NCBI GenBank assembly: GCA_019638845.1
Contig: JAHBSZ010000009.1
Span: 1 to 63,427 of the forward strand
DNA length: 63,427 nt
From: Salinibacterium sp.
Lineage (GTDB): Bacteria > Actinomycetota > Actinomycetes > Actinomycetales > Microbacteriaceae
Direction of reading: 5' to 3'
The notes beneath the pieces were generated by a model that was given only the letters and a program-made list of their open reading frames with translations, searched no databases and had not been told where the DNA came from. Each line of letters begins with the position of its first letter. Positions within the stretch are counted from its first letter, which is position 1. The position numbers were made by a program, and so were the translations under genes. This document shows positions 61,087-63,427 of the stretch, piece after piece.

Positions 61087-62049
61087 CTAGATCCCTTTGA
61101 TGAGGAGCTGCCCGTCCGGCAGGATCGTGACGACGTAACTCGAGCTGAACCGCACGTCCTCGTCGAACGTCGAGACCGAACCGTCGAAGAGCGACTTGAC
61201 CTCGACGACGAGATGAGCCGCGGCATCCGTGCGAGGGATGAGCCAGGTTCCCGGATCAGGTCCCGCAGCGAGGGTAACCCGCGGGTACTGCGCAATGGAC
61301 CATTGGGGAGTGCTGACAATGCGGTTGGAGATCTCCTCACCGAAGGGGCATCCCGTCGGCAGGAGCACTACCTGGGTTGCACACGTATCGAGGTACTTGT
61401 TGATCTCAGACTGCACTTGGTCGACCAACTCCGCAGTGGGCCTGAGATTCACGGTTGCAATGATTGCCGCGCCAGGTTGACTTGCGGTGACCGTCACGGG
61501 CGGCGCTTCGAGGAATCGCGACTTCTCGGTGAGTTCATACGACATGGGGGCGAACACAAGATACGGGGCCGGGGTGCCGGCTGCGGGGGCGATGACCTTC
61601 ACGCCGTTGACCGAGAACGTCGATCCGTGTTGCGGCAGCACCTGCAGCACGCCGAGCGGGTTCGTGTCGAAGCCCCACGTGGAGAACAGTCCGAGCAGTG
61701 AGCCCTGGGGGCGCACCGAAAACGTGGACTCGCCGCTCTTGTCCCCGGTGGTGAATGCGTAGACGATGCGATGGATGCCCTGGGCATCCGTGTCATCGCT
61801 GACGAGCCGAAGGTTGCTGAGTGTTCCGAGCGCATCGGGTGTGAGCAGCTCGTCGCTCGCATCGCCCACGGCGAGGGTGCCTGCGAGCTCGAGTGCGCCG
61901 TCGACATCGTGCCGAGCAATCGAATCGAGGTAGCTGCGAACAAACCCGCTCGCGCTGTAGAGCGTGGCGTTGAGCACGAACACCGCGCCACCGAAGACTG
62001 CCACAACGACCGCCGCGACGACGAGAAGTGGGATCAGTTCGCGACGCAT
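61087..62049 (-). CDS. Membrane-anchored protein of unknown function
   Basis: A 320-aa protein. An N-terminal signal-anchor (about 5-27) precedes a large extracytoplasmic domain with a helical start (SGFVRSYLDSIARHDVDGA, which looks NTF2-like) and beta-rich remainder containing two cysteines around CATQVVLLPTGC. I do not recognise a family. I choose the ATG at 62049 because AGGA lies about 8 nt upstream; ATG 62058 is an alternative. It is divergent from the helicase. Confidence 0.7.
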   Translation of the reverse strand: MRRELIPLLVVAAVVVAVFGGAVFVLNATLYSASGFVRSYLDSIARHDVDGALELAGTLAVGDASDELLTPDALGTLSNLRLVSDDTDAQGIHRIVYAFTTGDKSGESTFSVRPQGSLLGLFSTWGFDTNPLGVLQVLPQHGSTFSVNGVKVIAPAAGTPAPYLVFAPMSYELTEKSRFLEAPPVTVTASQPGAAIIATVNLRPTAELVDQVQSEINKYLDTCATQVVLLPTGCPFGEEISNRIVSTPQWSIAQYPRVTLAAGPDPGTWLIPRTDAAAHLVVEVKSLFDGSVSTFDEDVRFSSSYVVTILPDGQLLIKGI

Positions 62050-62110
62050 GATCCCCATCCTAAATCGCACAACTCCCGCAGGGCCGAGCTGTCGATGGAT
62101 GCCCCGCCGG

Positions 62111-62116
62111 TACAGT
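62111..62116 (+). promoter_or_regulatory. -10 element of leaderless promoter for the helicase gene
   Basis: TACAGT ends 6 nt before the GTG start and no Shine-Dalgarno lies between them. Confidence 0.45.
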
Positions 62117-62122
62117 AAAGCG

Positions 62123-63421
62123 GTGAGTGAGGTAGTGCTGGCACCCGAACAGCAGGCGGTGTTCGACGCGATCGAGACGACCCTCGAGAACCTGTTCGTC
62201 ACAGGTCGCGCCGGCACCGGGAAATCCACGCTACTCAACTACCTCGCGAACAACACGTCTAAGCAGATCGTCATCTGCGCTCCCACCGGTGTCGCCGCGC
62301 TCAACGTGGGTGGCCAGACCATCCATTCGCTCTTCCGGTTGCCAATCGGAGTCATCGCCGACAACGACATCGAGCAGTCGGCCGAGTTGCGCAAACTGCT
62401 CGGCACCATCGACACCCTCGTGATCGACGAGGTCTCCATGGTGAACGCCGACCTGCTTGACGCGATCGACAGATCGCTGCGCCAGGCTCGCGGTCGCCGC
62501 CACGAAGCCTTCGGCGGAGTGCAAGTTGTGCTGTTCGGCGACCCGTACCAGTTGGCACCGGTTCCGGGGGAGGGCGACGAGCGCGCGTACTTCGAAGACC
62601 ACTACCGATCCATGTGGTTCTTCGATGCGAAGGTATGGGACGACACCGACCTCACGATCTACGAGCTCACGAGCATCCATCGTCAGCACGAAGCTGAGTT
62701 CAAGTACATGCTGAACGCGGTGCGGCACGGTGGCGTCACCGCCGAAATCGCGGCGCGCCTCAATGAGGTAGGCGCTCGGCCGAGGCCTACGGATGGCGCG
62801 ATCACTCTGGCCTCCACGAACGGCATCGTCACCCGCATCAATGCCACGGAGCTCGCCCGGCTCCCAGGCCGAGTGCTCACAGCCAAGGCCGAGGTGAGTG
62901 GAGACTTCGGTGGTCGCGCCTTTCCCGCCGATGAGGCGCTTGAACTCAAGCTCGGCGCGCGCGTGATGTTCCTGCGCAACGACACCGGCAACGAGGGCGG
63001 TCAGCGCTGGGTCAACGGCAGCGTCGGTACGGTCATCAAGATCGACTCGACGGTGTGGGTGGAGATCGACGGTGAGCGACACGAGGTGCGCCCGGCGATC
63101 TGGGAGAAGTTCAAGTACAGCTACTCGTCACTGACGAAATCGCTGAAGAAGGACGTCGTTGCGGAGTTCACGCAGTTCCCTCTCCGGCTCGCGTGGGCGG
63201 TCACAATCCACAAGTCGCAGGGCAAGACCTATGACCGCGCCATTGTCGACCTCGGTCAGCGGTCGTTCGCACCCGGCCAGACCTACGTGGCGCTGAGCCG
63301 GATCAGTACCCTCGACGGCCTGTACATGACCCGCCCGTTGCGGCCCAGCGACATCATCGTCGACGAGAACGTCGTGCGGTTCATGGAGCGGGTCACGGCG
63401 ATCCCGGCCATCCGCGCGTAG
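62123..63421 (+). CDS. Pif1/RecD-like superfamily 1B DNA helicase
   Basis: A 432-aa AAA_30-type helicase. Walker A is GRAGTGKST near residue 33, Walker B VIDEVSMV, motif III FGDPYQLAPV, and C-terminal motif VTIHKSQGKTYDRA. It unwinds DNA with 5-to-3 polarity in related proteins. It is shorter than eukaryotic Pif1 and lacks accessory domains. GTG start follows TACAGT at 6 nt; the longer upstream frame is not conserved sequence. The stop lies 6 nt from the window end. Confidence 0.92.
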   Translation: MSEVVLAPEQQAVFDAIETTLENLFVTGRAGTGKSTLLNYLANNTSKQIVICAPTGVAALNVGGQTIHSLFRLPIGVIADNDIEQSAELRKLLGTIDTLVIDEVSMVNADLLDAIDRSLRQARGRRHEAFGGVQVVLFGDPYQLAPVPGEGDERAYFEDHYRSMWFFDAKVWDDTDLTIYELTSIHRQHEAEFKYMLNAVRHGGVTAEIAARLNEVGARPRPTDGAITLASTNGIVTRINATELARLPGRVLTAKAEVSGDFGGRAFPADEALELKLGARVMFLRNDTGNEGGQRWVNGSVGTVIKIDSTVWVEIDGERHEVRPAIWEKFKYSYSSLTKSLKKDVVAEFTQFPLRLAWAVTIHKSQGKTYDRAIVDLGQRSFAPGQTYVALSRISTLDGLYMTRPLRPSDIIVDENVVRFMERVTAIPAIRA

Positions 63422-63427
63422 CTCTTC

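Overview
The window comes from a high-GC actinobacterium, most probably a member of the Microbacteriaceae (Micrococcales). The evidence is the gene order around the chromosomal origin, mycobacteria-like signalling and septation genes (PknA, PknB, PstP, two FHA proteins, CrgA, DUF3566, a class E sortase), frequent GTG starts, and C-minus versions of bL28, bL33 and uS14. The genus cannot be fixed from sequence alone. I see no prophage, insertion sequence, CRISPR array or resistance island; this is a core-chromosome segment spanning oriC.

Layout. 1-2059: tRNA-Leu, a MOSC protein and a divergent MFS transporter. 2097-10858: cell-wall growth and signalling cluster fhaA-fhaB-pstP-rodA-pbpA-pknA-pknB. 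10855-15033: class I glutamine amidotransferase, a small membrane protein, class E sortase, crgA, rhomboid protease, ppiA and an unknown membrane protein. 15033-23068: tRNA-Ala, tRNA-Ile, then leftward DUF3566-gyrA-gyrB-DUF721-recF-gnd, with dnaN and dnaA beyond. DnaA boxes lie in the dnaN-dnaA gap (24232-24596) and the dnaA-rpmH gap (26010-26285). 26286-31183: rightward rpmH-rnpA-yidD-yidC-khpB-rsmG-parA-parB with two parS sites. 31256-36699: leftward ddl, aminotransferase, trxA, trxB and murJ. 36692-41577: DUF6049 protein, pcnA, an Asp/Glu racemase and ino1. 41707-45300: rpsF-ssb-rpsR-rplI and dnaB. 45310-50281: membrane proteins, purB, a low-molecular-weight phosphatase, and a WXG-like plus alpha/beta-hydrolase pair. 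50302-54822: a HisC-like aminotransferase and a three-gene 2-oxoacid dehydrogenase operon. 54862-58634: zinc uptake ABC system with zur, followed by rpmB-rpmG-rpsN. 58721-63421: HU, a CopD-CtaG fusion, an unknown membrane-anchored protein and a Pif1/RecD-like helicase.

How it works together. The left part links peptidoglycan synthesis (RodA, PbpA; later Ddl and MurJ) to Ser/Thr phosphorylation. The centre is the replication and segregation core. On the right, the zinc transporter, a Zur-type regulator and zinc-free ribosomal proteins form a plausible zinc-economy module.

No clearly unprecedented multi-gene system is present. The observations I rate highest are a SigR-type promoter (GGAAT-N18-GTT) in front of trxB-trxA, the WXG-like/hydrolase pair, an inverted partial copy of the tRNA-Ala 3-prime end, parA translation starting inside a parS palindrome, DnaA-box-like elements upstream of dnaB and between crgA and the rhomboid gene, and a recurring leaderless promoter layout. 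All annotations come from reading the sequence; no database search was run.
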